A stretch of DNA of 64,000 nt. Source: DATJPR01 sp963811705 (lineage in GTDB: Bacteria; Bacteroidota; Ignavibacteria; UBA10030; UBA6906). The number at the start of each line of letters is the position of its first letter. The first letter of the stretch is position 1. The stretch is from assembly GCA_963811705.1 (NCBI GenBank), contig CAWESL010000017.1:1-64000 (forward strand), written 5' to 3'. The notes under the pieces are model-generated. The model was not told where the DNA came from. It made no database searches and worked only from the letters and a program-made list of their open reading frames with translations. Shown here piece by piece: positions 33,280 to 41,771 of this stretch. A program made the translations under genes and the position numbers.

Positions 33280-33780
33280 ATGGACCTTATCTATGTCAGG
33301 AAGCTGATCAAGCTGCTTTCGGAAAGCGCTGTTGATGAGATTGAGATCGAGGAAGAGGGGAAGAAGATTCGAGTCGTCAAACACAGCGGTGCCGTCGTGT
33401 CCGGCGCACCGGTGTATGGCCAGGTTCCGATGACGTATCAGCCAATGAACGGACCCACGACGTTTTCGTCTCCGTCCGCCCTGCCGGCCATGCAGTCCGA
33501 AGTCCCGCCTTTTGCTCCCGCCCCCCCTGAGAGTTCAAAATATCGTGAGATCAAGTCCCCGATCGTCGGGACGTTTTACCGGTCGCCGGCACCCGACGCC
33601 GCCCCCTTTGTTCAGATCGGCACTTCCGTTTCGCCGGGGACCGTGCTGTGCATCGTCGAGGCGATGAAATTAATGAACGAGATCGAAAGCGACATCACGG
33701 GGAAGATCGTCAAGATTATGGTCGAAAACGGTCAACCGGTCGAATACGATCAAACCCTCTTCCTCGTCGAAGCCGCCTGA
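33280..33780 (+). CDS. accB: Biotin carboxyl carrier protein of acetyl-CoA carboxylase
   Basis: A 166-residue BCCP. The N-terminal helix region (LIYVRKLIKLLSESAVDEIEIEEEGKKIRVVK) is followed by a Pro/Ala/Met-rich linker and the biotinyl domain (KSPIVGTFYRSPAPDAAPFVQIGTSVSPG) with the biotin-accepting Lys in CIVEAMKLMNEIES. It carries CO2 between the carboxylase and carboxyltransferase in fatty-acid synthesis. It lies 17 bp after efp and 26 bp before accC. Confidence 0.95.
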   Translation: MDLIYVRKLIKLLSESAVDEIEIEEEGKKIRVVKHSGAVVSGAPVYGQVPMTYQPMNGPTTFSSPSALPAMQSEVPPFAPAPPESSKYREIKSPIVGTFYRSPAPDAAPFVQIGTSVSPGTVLCIVEAMKLMNEIESDITGKIVKIMVENGQPVEYDQTLFLVEAA

Positions 33781-33806
33781 CGCGTCGACAACTCCGGAGT
33801 CCCTTC

Positions 33807-35171
33807 GTGTTCAACAAGATCCTCATTGCCAACCGAGGTGAGATTGCTCTCCGCGTTATTCGCGTCTGCAAACAGTTCGGCATCAAGACTGTTGCGGTCT
33901 ACTCGAAGGCCGACCGCGACTCGCTGCATGTCCGATTTGCCGATGAAGCAGTCTGCATCGGTCCACCTCCGAGCAAAGAGAGCTACCTCAAGATCCCTCG
34001 CATCATCGCGGCGGCGGAAATCACGAACGCCGACGCGATTCATCCGGGCTACGGTTTTCTGGCGGAGAACGCAAGCTTCGCCGAGATCTGCTCGTCCTCG
34101 GGGATGAAGTTCATCGGCCCGACGCCCGAGATGATCAGGACGATGGGTGATAAGGCGCTTGCGAAAGAGACGATGAAGAAGGCCGGCGTGCCCGTGGTCC
34201 CGGGGAGTGAGGGCGTCGTGAAAAGCGTTGGCGAGGCGGGGGAAATCGGAAAGGCGATCGGATTCCCCGTGATCATCAAGGCCGTCGCAGGCGGGGGAGG
34301 GCGCGGAATGCGGATCGTACGGGAAGAGTCGGAGGTGGAGATCGCGTTCAAGACCGCGCAGCACGAAGCGGAGCAGGGGTTCGGCAACCCGGACGTGTAC
34401 ATTGAGAAGTATATCGAAAATCCTCGCCACGTCGAGATTCAGGTGTTTGGTGATCAGCACGGCAATGTCGTGCATTTCGGCGAACGCGATTGTTCCGTGC
34501 AGCGTCGGCATCAAAAATTGATCGAGGAGTCTCCCTCGCCCGTTGTCGATGAAGAACTCCGGACACAGATGGGAGATGCCGCGATCAAAGGATGTAAGGC
34601 CGTCAATTACGAAAACGCAGGAACGATCGAGTTCCTTGTCGACAAGAACAGGAATTTCTATTTCATGGAGATGAATACGCGGATTCAGGTCGAGCACCCT
34701 GTGACCGAACAGGTGACCGGGCACGACCTGATCAAACTCCAGTTGCGGGTCGCCGCGGGGGAGAAACTTCCCAAGCGGAAGATTCAGTCGCGTGGACATG
34801 CGATCGAGTGCCGGATCAATGCGGAGGACCCTGCGAACGGATTTCGCCCTTCGCCAGGGAAGATCACGGACTTCCACATGCCCGGAGGTTTCGGCGTACG
34901 GGTCGACACGCACGCGTACGCCGGGTATGTCGTGCCGCCCTATTACGATTCCCTGATCGCCAAGCTCATTGCGTATGCCCTGACCCGTGAAGGAGCCATC
35001 CAGAAAATGGCCGGCGCGCTCGAGGAGTTCACGATCGAAGGGATAAAGACGACGGTCCCGTTCCACCAGCAAGTCATGCGCGATGAACGGTTTCGCACGG
35101 CGAATTTCGATACAAGCTTCCTTGACGGGTTCGAATTTCAGGCTGAACCGGAGGACGGTACCCGTTTGTGA
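33807..35171 (+). CDS. accC: Biotin carboxylase subunit of acetyl-CoA carboxylase
   Basis: A 454-residue ATP-grasp enzyme: FNKILIANRGEIALRVIRVCKQFG, the DAIHPGYGFLAENASFAEIC loop, the ATP-binding VIIKAVAGGGGRGMRIV, RHVEIQVFGDQHGNVVHFGERDCSVQRRHQKLIEESPSP and the catalytic FMEMNTRIQVEHPVTEQVTG. It carboxylates biotin on AccB. The GTG at 33807 is the start (CCGGAG at 33794-33799); the upstream open frame overlapping accB is not used. Confidence 0.96.
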   Translation: MFNKILIANRGEIALRVIRVCKQFGIKTVAVYSKADRDSLHVRFADEAVCIGPPPSKESYLKIPRIIAAAEITNADAIHPGYGFLAENASFAEICSSSGMKFIGPTPEMIRTMGDKALAKETMKKAGVPVVPGSEGVVKSVGEAGEIGKAIGFPVIIKAVAGGGGRGMRIVREESEVEIAFKTAQHEAEQGFGNPDVYIEKYIENPRHVEIQVFGDQHGNVVHFGERDCSVQRRHQKLIEESPSPVVDEELRTQMGDAAIKGCKAVNYENAGTIEFLVDKNRNFYFMEMNTRIQVEHPVTEQVTGHDLIKLQLRVAAGEKLPKRKIQSRGHAIECRINAEDPANGFRPSPGKITDFHMPGGFGVRVDTHAYAGYVVPPYYDSLIAKLIAYALTREGAIQKMAGALEEFTIEGIKTTVPFHQQVMRDERFRTANFDTSFLDGFEFQAEPEDGTRL

Positions 35172-35204
35172 TGTTGCAGCATTGAACACTTGAAAGGCCC
35201 ACCA

Positions 35205-35585
35205 ATGAATTTTCCTGAGACGTTGAAGTACACGAAGGATCACGAGTGGTTGCTCGTGAATGGCGATACCGGGACTGTCGGCATTACCGACCATGCCCAG
35301 GGGGAATTGGGCGATGTTGTGTTCGTGGAGTTGCCTGCCGCGGGGAAGGCGTTGAAGCAGCACGAGTCCTTCGGGACGATCGAAGCGGTGAAAGCCGTTT
35401 CTGATTTGTTCTCTCCCGTCTCCGGCACTGTCCTTGAAGTGAATGCAGGCCTTCAGGCCAATCCTGAACTCGTCAACCAGGATCCGTACGGCAAGGGATG
35501 GATGCTGAAGATCAAGATCGCGAATCCGAAAGAAGTATCGGACCTCCTCTCTGTGGCCGATTACAAGGCCCTGGTTGGAAAATAG
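35205..35585 (+). CDS. gcvH: Glycine cleavage system H protein
   Basis: A 126-residue lipoyl carrier: LKYTKDHEWLLV, GTVGITDHAQGELGDVVFVELPAAG, the lipoylation site FGTIEAVKAVSDLFSPVSG (Lys in AVKAV) and NQDPYGKGWMLKIKI. It shuttles the aminomethyl group between P, T and L proteins. The other gcv genes are not in the window. The ATG at 35205 with GAAAGG at 35192-35197 is used. It ends an efp-accB-accC-gcvH run and is followed by a strong terminator. The two membrane-anchored paralogues at 57312 and 57957 are clearly different proteins. Confidence 0.94.
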   Translation: MNFPETLKYTKDHEWLLVNGDTGTVGITDHAQGELGDVVFVELPAAGKALKQHESFGTIEAVKAVSDLFSPVSGTVLEVNAGLQANPELVNQDPYGKGWMLKIKIANPKEVSDLLSVADYKALVGK

Positions 35586-35613
35586 TCCGTACCATCCATC
35601 TCGATCGGTGCCG

Positions 35614-35643
35614 GGCGCCCGGGTTGTTCCGGGCGCCTTTTTA
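35614..35643 (+). terminator. Rho-independent terminator after gcvH
   Basis: GGCGCCCGG at 35614-35622 pairs with CCGGGCGCC at 35629-35637 around a 6-nt loop, followed by a T-rich run from 35638. Confidence 0.9.
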
Positions 35644-35653
35644 TTGTTTGGTC

Positions 35654-35682
35654 TTGACAAAGAGCCATCCTGGATGTATATT
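35654..35682 (+). promoter_or_regulatory. Sigma-70-type promoter of the tetR-exporter operon
   Basis: TTGACA at 35654-35659 and TATATT at 35677-35682 with a 17-bp spacer, directly after the gcvH terminator and 81 bp before the tetR ATG. Confidence 0.8.
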
Positions 35683-35703
35683 AGAAACCAAGAAAACGCC
35701 ATG

Positions 35704-35761
35704 AGTTTCCGAAGAACGGCTTGTGGCTTCTTTTTTGACCGAGTGGAAACTTAGGAAACTT
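35704..35761. promoter_or_regulatory. Candidate TetR operator
   Basis: AGTTTCC at 35704-35710 is inverted relative to GGAAACTT at 35745-35752, which is directly repeated at 35754-35761. These lie between the promoter and the regulator start, a usual place for autoregulation by a TetR-family repressor. Confidence 0.35.
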
Positions 35762-35763
35762 TG

Positions 35764-36411
35764 ATGGTTCCCGTCGAGACAATCAATGAGGAGGAGTTGA
35801 GAGGGCGAATCCTTCTGCATGCCCGGAGCAGGTTCCTGGAGGAAGGCTTCGTCAGCGTTTCCGTCGACGATCTGTGCAGTGATCTGGGAATCAGCAAGAA
35901 GACGTTTTACAGAATCTTCCCATCGAAAGACGACCTTCTCCATCAGGAAGCGGACTGGCTCATGGGCGAGGCCCACGCATTTGTGTCGGGGCTTCTTCAG
36001 AGCGACAAGGGGTTTGCGGAGAAAGCGCTTGCCCTCTCCACTGGCGTTGCGACCAGCGCTTCGAAAGTCAGCAGAACCCTCATTCGCGATATGCAGCGTC
36101 ACGCGCCGGACATCTGGAAACGGATCGAAGAGTTCCGCCTGAAGACCCTGCAGATCAGTTTTTCCCAACTCATCGAACAAGGGGTGCGGGAAGGGTATGT
36201 TCGAACGGACCTCAATCTCCGGATTTTCATGCTGGCCTATATTGCCGCAATCGGTCAGGTCATGACCCCGACAGTACTCTCCGTGGAACCGTTTTCTCCG
36301 AACGAGGCAATTCGGGACATCTTCGGGATTTTTTTCCAGGGAGTCTTGACTGAACGGGGACGAACCCTGATCATTCCTTTCGATCAACTTCAACTCACGA
36401 AAAACAAGTAG
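35764..36411 (+). CDS. TetR/AcrR-family transcriptional regulator
   Basis: A 215-residue TetR-type repressor. The N-terminal helix-turn-helix is typical: RGRILLHARSRFLEEGFVSVSVDDLCSDLGISKKTFYRIFPSKDDLL (about residues 14-60). The C-terminal ligand domain is helical (IRDMQRHAPDIWKRIEEFRLKTLQISFSQLIEQGVREGYV). It heads the exporter operon, 8 bp before the adaptor gene, as CecR heads ybhGFSR in Escherichia coli. It probably represses its own operon until an exported compound binds. Confidence 0.9.
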   Translation: MVPVETINEEELRGRILLHARSRFLEEGFVSVSVDDLCSDLGISKKTFYRIFPSKDDLLHQEADWLMGEAHAFVSGLLQSDKGFAEKALALSTGVATSASKVSRTLIRDMQRHAPDIWKRIEEFRLKTLQISFSQLIEQGVREGYVRTDLNLRIFMLAYIAAIGQVMTPTVLSVEPFSPNEAIRDIFGIFFQGVLTERGRTLIIPFDQLQLTKNK

Positions 36412-36419
36412 AGTGCCTC

Positions 36420-37409
36420 ATGACGAACGACGCGCGTACCGCCATCCTTCACTTCCTGCATTTCATCCAACGATCGCTTCCAGGGTGGATGATGCTCCTT
36501 CTCGCAGGGATGCTCACCATCGCCGGCTGCTCGGGGAACGGGGCCAAATCGATCGACGCGTCCGGGACGATCGAAGGGACCGACGTGGACGTCGGAATGG
36601 AAGCGGCCGGGCGTGTGACCTCGGTTCGTGTCGATGAAGGATCCCGCGTCGTGCCCGGGGACACATTGCTCACGGTCGACGATTCGGACTATCAAATCCA
36701 GCTCCGCCAGGCGATCGCCAATCTTGAATCATTCGAGGCGCAGTACCGACTCGCCAAGGAGGGGTCGCGTCAGGAGGACATTATCCAGGCGAAAGCGGTG
36801 TACGATGCGGCGGATGCCGATTATCAACGAATGAAGGGGCTGCTCCAGACGCAGACGGTGACGCAAAAGCAGTACGACGACGCCTATGCCCGCTATGTCG
36901 CGGCACAGCAAACGTACGAGAAGGTCCGCCGCGGCCTGCGTCCTGAGGAAATCACCAACGCACGCGTCCGGTGCGACTATGCCGCGGCACAGGTCGACCT
37001 CCTCAGAAAAAAAGTCCGGGATTGCGTTCTGCTCTCCCCGACGACCGGGATCGTGACGCTCCGCTCCATCGAACCCGGCGAGCTGGTGGCCATCGGCTCG
37101 AATGTCCTCCGGATTACGGACCTCGACCGCGTTGACCTGATGATTTATGTCAATGAGGAAGAGCTTGCAAAGATCACGCTCGGGCAGAACGCGACAGTTT
37201 CGGTCGATGGTTACCCGGGCCGGACATTCGACGGGAAGGTGGTCTACATGGCTCCCTCGGCCGAATTTACTCCGAAGAACATTCAGACCAAGGAAGAACG
37301 GACGAAGCTCGTCTTCGGCGTCAAGATCGAAATTCAGAATCGCGACGGTGCCTTGAAGCCCGGCCTTCCGGCCGATGCCGCCCTGGCAATCGAAGGGAAG
37401 AAGGGGTGA
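36420..37409 (+). CDS. HlyD/YbhG-like membrane fusion protein of an ABC exporter
   Basis: A 329-residue periplasmic adaptor. The membrane segment MMLLLAGMLTIAGC is a good lipoprotein signal (lipobox IAGC), so it may be lipid-anchored; starts at 36489 or 36492 would give a shorter, more normal signal than the ATG at 36420. It then has a barrel/lipoyl half-motif (AAGRVTSVRVDEGSRVVPGDTLLTVDDSDY), a coiled-coil hairpin (residues about 90-185, rich in Gln/Ala/Glu), the second lipoyl half (VLLSPTTGIVTLRSIEPGELVAIGSNVLRI) and a beta-barrel (VDLMIYVNEEELAKITLGQNATVSVDGYPGRTFDGKVVYMAP). It links the inner-membrane transporter to the TolC-like channel encoded two genes on. Confidence 0.9.
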   Translation: MTNDARTAILHFLHFIQRSLPGWMMLLLAGMLTIAGCSGNGAKSIDASGTIEGTDVDVGMEAAGRVTSVRVDEGSRVVPGDTLLTVDDSDYQIQLRQAIANLESFEAQYRLAKEGSRQEDIIQAKAVYDAADADYQRMKGLLQTQTVTQKQYDDAYARYVAAQQTYEKVRRGLRPEEITNARVRCDYAAAQVDLLRKKVRDCVLLSPTTGIVTLRSIEPGELVAIGSNVLRITDLDRVDLMIYVNEEELAKITLGQNATVSVDGYPGRTFDGKVVYMAPSAEFTPKNIQTKEERTKLVFGVKIEIQNRDGALKPGLPADAALAIEGKKG

Positions 37410-37410
37410 T

Positions 37411-38343
37411 ATGGAAACGATTATCGCGACGCATCAGTTGTCCCGCGTGTTTGGCGATGTCCGCGCCGTCGAGGACGTGAATCTCGAAGTGCGTGAGGGA
37501 GAGATGTTCGGACTTGTCGGCCCTGACGGCTCGGGAAAGACGACCGCCATTCGTCTGCTCTGTGGCATCCTGAGCCCCACGTCGGGTACCGCGACAGTGC
37601 TGGGGCACGACATCGTCAGGGAGCCCGAAGCGGTGAAGCGCGAAATCGGCTACCTCTCGCAGCGATTCTCTCTTTACGGCGATCTCAGCGTCGACGAGAA
37701 CATCGAGTTCTTTGCGGAAATCAACGGCGTCTTCGATTTCAAGGAGCGAAGGGAAGAGCTCCTTGCATTCACACGGCTGACCCCGTTTCGCACCAGACTG
37801 GCGGAACGCCTGTCCGGTGGGATGAAACAAAAGCTGGCCCTCGCCTGCACGCTGATCCACAAACCGAGACTCATCTTCCTGGATGAGCCGACGACAGGAG
37901 TGGACCCGGTTTCGCGACGTGACTTTTGGAAAATCCTCCAGAGTTTACTCGTGGAAGGGATCTCCATCGTGATGAGCACGCCCTATCTCGATGAAGCGGA
38001 GCGTTGTTCTCGTGTCGGGCTGATGAATCGGGGGCGAATTCTCAGGGTCGATACGCCCGACGGCCTCCGGTCGGAAATGAAGGAGCAGGTCGTGGAGGTC
38101 GTCCTTGACCAGGTGAGAAAGGGATTTCGGATCCTGCGCGACCAGCCCGGTTTGAGAGAGGTTCAGGCGTTCGGCGACCGGATCAACGTGATGGTACCCG
38201 ATCCGAAGCACGCCCTGCCGCAAATTCAGGCCGCCCTCACCGGCAACGGGATCACGGTCCGGAGCATGCGCACGATCACTCCTTCTCTTGAAAATGTGTT
38301 CATCTCTTTGCTCACTCATACTCACGACGGAGCCACGGCATGA
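37411..38343 (+). CDS. ABC exporter ATPase (YbhF N-terminal-half-like)
   Basis: A 310-residue ABC-2-type ATPase: Walker A GPDGSGKTT (the unusual Asp for Asn is also found in YbhF-type N-terminal halves), Q-loop YLSQRFSLYGDL, signature RLSGGMKQKLALA, Walker B LIFLDEPTTGVD, and switch region SIVMSTPYLDEAERCSRVGLMNRG, with Thr-Pro in place of the H-loop. That missing switch His suggests weak or regulatory ATP turnover. It overlaps the TolC gene by 4 nt (ATGA). E. coli YbhF is one protein with two ATPase halves; here the halves are separate genes. Confidence 0.92.
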   Translation: METIIATHQLSRVFGDVRAVEDVNLEVREGEMFGLVGPDGSGKTTAIRLLCGILSPTSGTATVLGHDIVREPEAVKREIGYLSQRFSLYGDLSVDENIEFFAEINGVFDFKERREELLAFTRLTPFRTRLAERLSGGMKQKLALACTLIHKPRLIFLDEPTTGVDPVSRRDFWKILQSLLVEGISIVMSTPYLDEAERCSRVGLMNRGRILRVDTPDGLRSEMKEQVVEVVLDQVRKGFRILRDQPGLREVQAFGDRINVMVPDPKHALPQIQAALTGNGITVRSMRTITPSLENVFISLLTHTHDGATA

Positions 38344-39665
38344 AGCGCGCGTCCTTGTTGCCGGTCGTTCTCTTATTCTCTCTTGCCATCGGGGCGTACG
38401 CCCAGCAAGATGGGAGCCTGACCATCGAAGAGGCAATTCGCTTCGGCCGGGAACACTCCCATCTTCTCAAAGCCTCGGCCGCCAAGGCAGAGGGAGCCGA
38501 GGCGAAAGCCCACGAGGCGGGAAGCGCACTCCTCCCCGCAGTGAAAATCGACGGTGCATACCGCAGGCTCAGCAACGTTCCGCCATTCGCGGTTGCGCTC
38601 CCGTTCCCGGGGTTTGCGCCGATCGTGATCGCACCAAATATCCCCGATAGCTATCAGCTCCACGCGACCATTCAGCAACCGTTGTTCACCGGGTTCCGGC
38701 TTTCCAGCAACGCACGCGCGGCCCGGTTGCTCGCCGAAGCGGGGGCCTTCGACACGCGCAACGACGAAGCCGACCTCGTGGTGAACATCGCTACCGCATA
38801 CTGGACGCTCTATCAGGCGCGCGAAGTCAAGAGTGCCCTGCAGGATAACGTCACCCGTCTCGAAAGCTACGAGCGAGACACCAGGAATCTGCTCGGGGCC
38901 GGGCTTGCGACGCGCAACGATCTCCTCCGGATCCAGGTCCAGCTGCAGAACGCCCGCCTCTCGCTGATCGATGCAGAGAACGATGAACAGGTATCGCAAA
39001 TGAACCTGAATATCGCAATCGGAAGGCCCGCGGAAACTCCGGTTGTCATCGCCTCGACGCCGGCTCCGACGGACACTGGCGCAGCTCCGCCGGGTTCAGT
39101 GGATCAAGCGCTTGCGGCAAGGTCCGATGTTGCGGCGTTGGACGCGCGCGTTCAGGCCTCACAAGCTGCCCTGAGTGCGGCACGTGGAGGGTACTTCCCG
39201 CAGATCGCGTTCTCGGCAAATTATTATTACAGCAAGCCGAACCAGCGGTACTTCCCCCCCTCGAACCAGTGGAAGGACAGCTGGGACCTCGGCATTCAGT
39301 TCCAAATGGATGTGTGGAACTGGGGGGCCACGGCAGCCCAGACGGAGCAGGCGGAGGCGGCATTGCGCGCGAATCAGGAGATGCTGGCGCAAATGCAACA
39401 GGCGGTATCGCTTGACGTCCGGCGCGCGATTCTCTCGGCAAAACGCGCAGGGGAGAAGGTGGATGTTGCCCACCTGGGAGTGAGTCAGGCCGAAGAGAAT
39501 TCAAAGATGTTGTCCGACAAGTACCACTCAGGCCTGGCGACTTCGACCGAACTTCTCGATGCGAACGTCGCGCTGGTCCAGGCGAAGACATCGCTCAGTG
39601 CCGCGTTGGTGGAGCAGGCAATTGCCACCGTCCGGCTCGAGAAATCGCTTGGCCGGATTCCGTAG
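38340..39665 (+). CDS. TolC-family outer-membrane efflux protein
   Basis: A 441-residue protein with signal peptide MKRASLLPVVLLFSLAIGAYA and two OEP repeats: LTIEEAIRFGREHSHLLKASAAKAEGAEAKAHEAGSALLP...RRLSNVPPF and ALAARSDVAALDARVQASQAALSAARGGYFPQIAFSANYYYS...WDLGIQFQMDVWNWG. Long Ala/Gln-rich helices and a late AEENSKMLSDKYHSGLATSTELLDANVALVQAKTSLSAALVEQAIATVRLEKSLG complete the tunnel fold. It makes the outer-membrane channel for this exporter, so the system need not borrow a shared TolC. It lies between the two ATPase genes. Confidence 0.93.
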   Translation: MKRASLLPVVLLFSLAIGAYAQQDGSLTIEEAIRFGREHSHLLKASAAKAEGAEAKAHEAGSALLPAVKIDGAYRRLSNVPPFAVALPFPGFAPIVIAPNIPDSYQLHATIQQPLFTGFRLSSNARAARLLAEAGAFDTRNDEADLVVNIATAYWTLYQAREVKSALQDNVTRLESYERDTRNLLGAGLATRNDLLRIQVQLQNARLSLIDAENDEQVSQMNLNIAIGRPAETPVVIASTPAPTDTGAAPPGSVDQALAARSDVAALDARVQASQAALSAARGGYFPQIAFSANYYYSKPNQRYFPPSNQWKDSWDLGIQFQMDVWNWGATAAQTEQAEAALRANQEMLAQMQQAVSLDVRRAILSAKRAGEKVDVAHLGVSQAEENSKMLSDKYHSGLATSTELLDANVALVQAKTSLSAALVEQAIATVRLEKSLGRIP

Positions 39666-39674
39666 AGGAGACGA

Positions 39675-40625
39675 ATGGAAACATCAGAACATGCCATCGA
39701 GGTTAAAGGGCTCACCAAGATGTTCGGGCATTTCACGGCGGTTGACCAACTCTCGTTCACGGTAAAACGGGGTGAGATCTTCGGGTTCCTCGGTGCCAAC
39801 GGCGCCGGGAAATCCACGACGATCAGAATGCTGTGCGGTCTCCTGATTCCCACATCAGGCTCGGCACGTGTCGGCCAGTTTGACGTGGCGTCCCAGACAG
39901 AAGAGGTCAAACGATCGATAGGATACATGTCGCAGCGATTTTCGCTGTATGACGATCTCACGGTCGAACAAAACATCAGGTTCTATGGGGGTGTGTACGG
40001 TCTTGAAGGAGAGAAGCTGGAGGAGCGGATGGCGTGGGTCCTCACCATGGCCGATCTGAAAGGGAGGGAAGGGAGTCTGACCGGGACATTGTCGGGAGGT
40101 TGGAAGCAGCGTCTCGCGCTGGGGTGTGCGATCCTTCACGAACCGCCGATTGTCTTCCTCGACGAACCGACCGGCGGCGTGGACCCGATCTCCCGCCGCA
40201 ATTTCTGGGAGCTTATCAACGAATTGTCGTCGCAGGGAACAACGATTCTCGTCACAACGCACTTCCTGGACGAAGCAGAATACTGCAATCATATTATCCT
40301 GATCAACGCCGGGCGGCTGATTGCAGCAGGCAGCCCGAACGAGCTCAAGGCGCAGCATATCACGCACCCGATCCTCGAAGTCCGGTGCAACAACGTGGTC
40401 GACGCTCTCGATGCAGTCCGGAACGAACCCTGGGCGCTTGAGACTTCAGTCTTCGGCACGACCCTGCACGTCATGGTGGAGGAGGAACAGCGGGGGAAAG
40501 AGTCGATGACGCGACTGCTCGGAAGTCGCGGGATCTCGATCTCCCGGATGGAGAGGATCATGCCTTCGTTGGAAGACGTTTTCCTCTACCTCCTTGAACA
40601 CGATACTCACGGTTCCACGGTGTAA
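39675..40625 (+). CDS. ABC exporter ATPase (YbhF C-terminal-half-like)
   Basis: A 316-residue ABC-2-type ATPase with complete motifs: Walker A GANGAGKSTT, Q-loop YMSQRFSLYDDL, signature TLSGGWKQRLALGCAIL, Walker B IVFLDEPTGGVDPISRRNFW, and switch His in TTILVTTHFLDEAEYC. Unlike the first ATPase it has the usual H-loop, so it is probably the main catalytic site of a heterodimer. It is separated from the TolC-like gene by 9 bp and from the permease by 12 bp. Confidence 0.93.
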   Translation: METSEHAIEVKGLTKMFGHFTAVDQLSFTVKRGEIFGFLGANGAGKSTTIRMLCGLLIPTSGSARVGQFDVASQTEEVKRSIGYMSQRFSLYDDLTVEQNIRFYGGVYGLEGEKLEERMAWVLTMADLKGREGSLTGTLSGGWKQRLALGCAILHEPPIVFLDEPTGGVDPISRRNFWELINELSSQGTTILVTTHFLDEAEYCNHIILINAGRLIAAGSPNELKAQHITHPILEVRCNNVVDALDAVRNEPWALETSVFGTTLHVMVEEEQRGKESMTRLLGSRGISISRMERIMPSLEDVFLYLLEHDTHGSTV

Positions 40626-40637
40626 AGGCCCGATCGC

Positions 40638-41771
40638 ATGTCGATAGCCCGTTCGCTCAAACCGATCATCGTCAAAGAGTTCCGGCAAATCCGCCGGGAC
40701 CCGACTTCATTGGGAATGTTGCTTGCCCTGCCGGCGGTCCTCATCGTTGTCGTCGGGTACGCATTGAATTTCGACGTGAAGCACATCCCGTTGCTCATTT
40801 TCGACCAGAGCATGACGCCTGAAAGTCGTCTCTACCTCGATCAGTTCCGGCATACGGAGTATTTCGACCTGGTGGAGGACGTTCATTCCTACCGACGAAT
40901 TGAAGACCTCTTTCTGAACGGGGACGCAAAGGCCGCCGTGGTTGTTCCCACGGACTTCGCCCGGGACTTGCTTGCGGGGCGAAACACTCCGGTGCAGATC
41001 CTTGTGGACGGTTCGGATGCGAACAGCGCAGGTCAGGCGCTGAATTATGCCGCAGGAATGACGATGGCGTATTCCACGTCGGTGATCACGCAGGCGTTCG
41101 AACTCAGAGGAAAAACGCTTCTTGCGCCCATTCAGTTCGAGCCGCGGATATGGTACAACCCGGACCTGCGGTCTTCGGAGTTTCTCATCCCCGGGCTCAT
41201 CGGGTTCATTATCGTCCTGACATCGGTTGTCTCGACGTCGATGACGGTGGTGCGCGAGAAGGAACGCGGGACCATGGAGCAGATCATGGTCTCGCCGCTC
41301 CGGCCGGTTCAGGTCATTCTGGGAAAGACCATCCCGTATGTCGGCATCACGCTCGCGGCCTCGACCCTCATCATCATTCTCGGCTACTTCCTTTTCGCCA
41401 TCCCGATTCACGGAAGCCTGCTGCTGCTGTACGCGGCGTTGCTGATTGTCACTCTGGGGGGACTTGGTCAGGGGCTTCTGATCTCGACCGTGACGGATTC
41501 GCAGCAGGTCGCCTTCATGATTTCGGTCTTTAGCTCGCTTCTTCCCTCGATGCTCCTTTCCGGATTCGTGTTTCCGATTGCGAGCATGCCGATTGTGCTT
41601 CAGGTGCTGTCCAACCTGGCCGTGAACAAGTTCTTCCTCGTTGCGGTTCGCGGCCTGATGCTCAAAGGGGTCGGATTCCTGGACATCTGGCAGCAATTCC
41701 TCTGGATGTCGCTGTTTGCGGCCGTGATGTTGGGCGTCAGCACCATACGCATGCGAAAGCGGAGTGTGTGA
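40638..41771 (+). CDS. ABC-2 type exporter permease (YbhS/YbhR-like)
   Basis: A 377-residue permease: an N-terminal cytoplasmic stretch KPIIVKEFRQIRRDPTSLGMLLALPAVLIVVVGYAL with the first membrane helix, a large periplasmic domain (DQSMTPESRLYLDQFRHTEYFDLV), and five more helices including LIPGLIGFIIVLTSVVSTSMTVVREKERGTMEQIMVSPLRPVQVILGKTIPY, the ABC-2 signature. The last helices include FSSLLPSMLLSGFVFPIASMP. Pairs with the next gene, which it overlaps by 4 nt. Confidence 0.93.
   Translation: MSIARSLKPIIVKEFRQIRRDPTSLGMLLALPAVLIVVVGYALNFDVKHIPLLIFDQSMTPESRLYLDQFRHTEYFDLVEDVHSYRRIEDLFLNGDAKAAVVVPTDFARDLLAGRNTPVQILVDGSDANSAGQALNYAAGMTMAYSTSVITQAFELRGKTLLAPIQFEPRIWYNPDLRSSEFLIPGLIGFIIVLTSVVSTSMTVVREKERGTMEQIMVSPLRPVQVILGKTIPYVGITLAASTLIIILGYFLFAIPIHGSLLLLYAALLIVTLGGLGQGLLISTVTDSQQVAFMISVFSSLLPSMLLSGFVFPIASMPIVLQVLSNLAVNKFFLVAVRGLMLKGVGFLDIWQQFLWMSLFAAVMLGVSTIRMRKRSV

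Noticed and set aside
33750..35702. 650-residue open frame on the minus strand
   Set aside because: Antisense shadow of accC and gcvH; the sense strand encodes complete known proteins.
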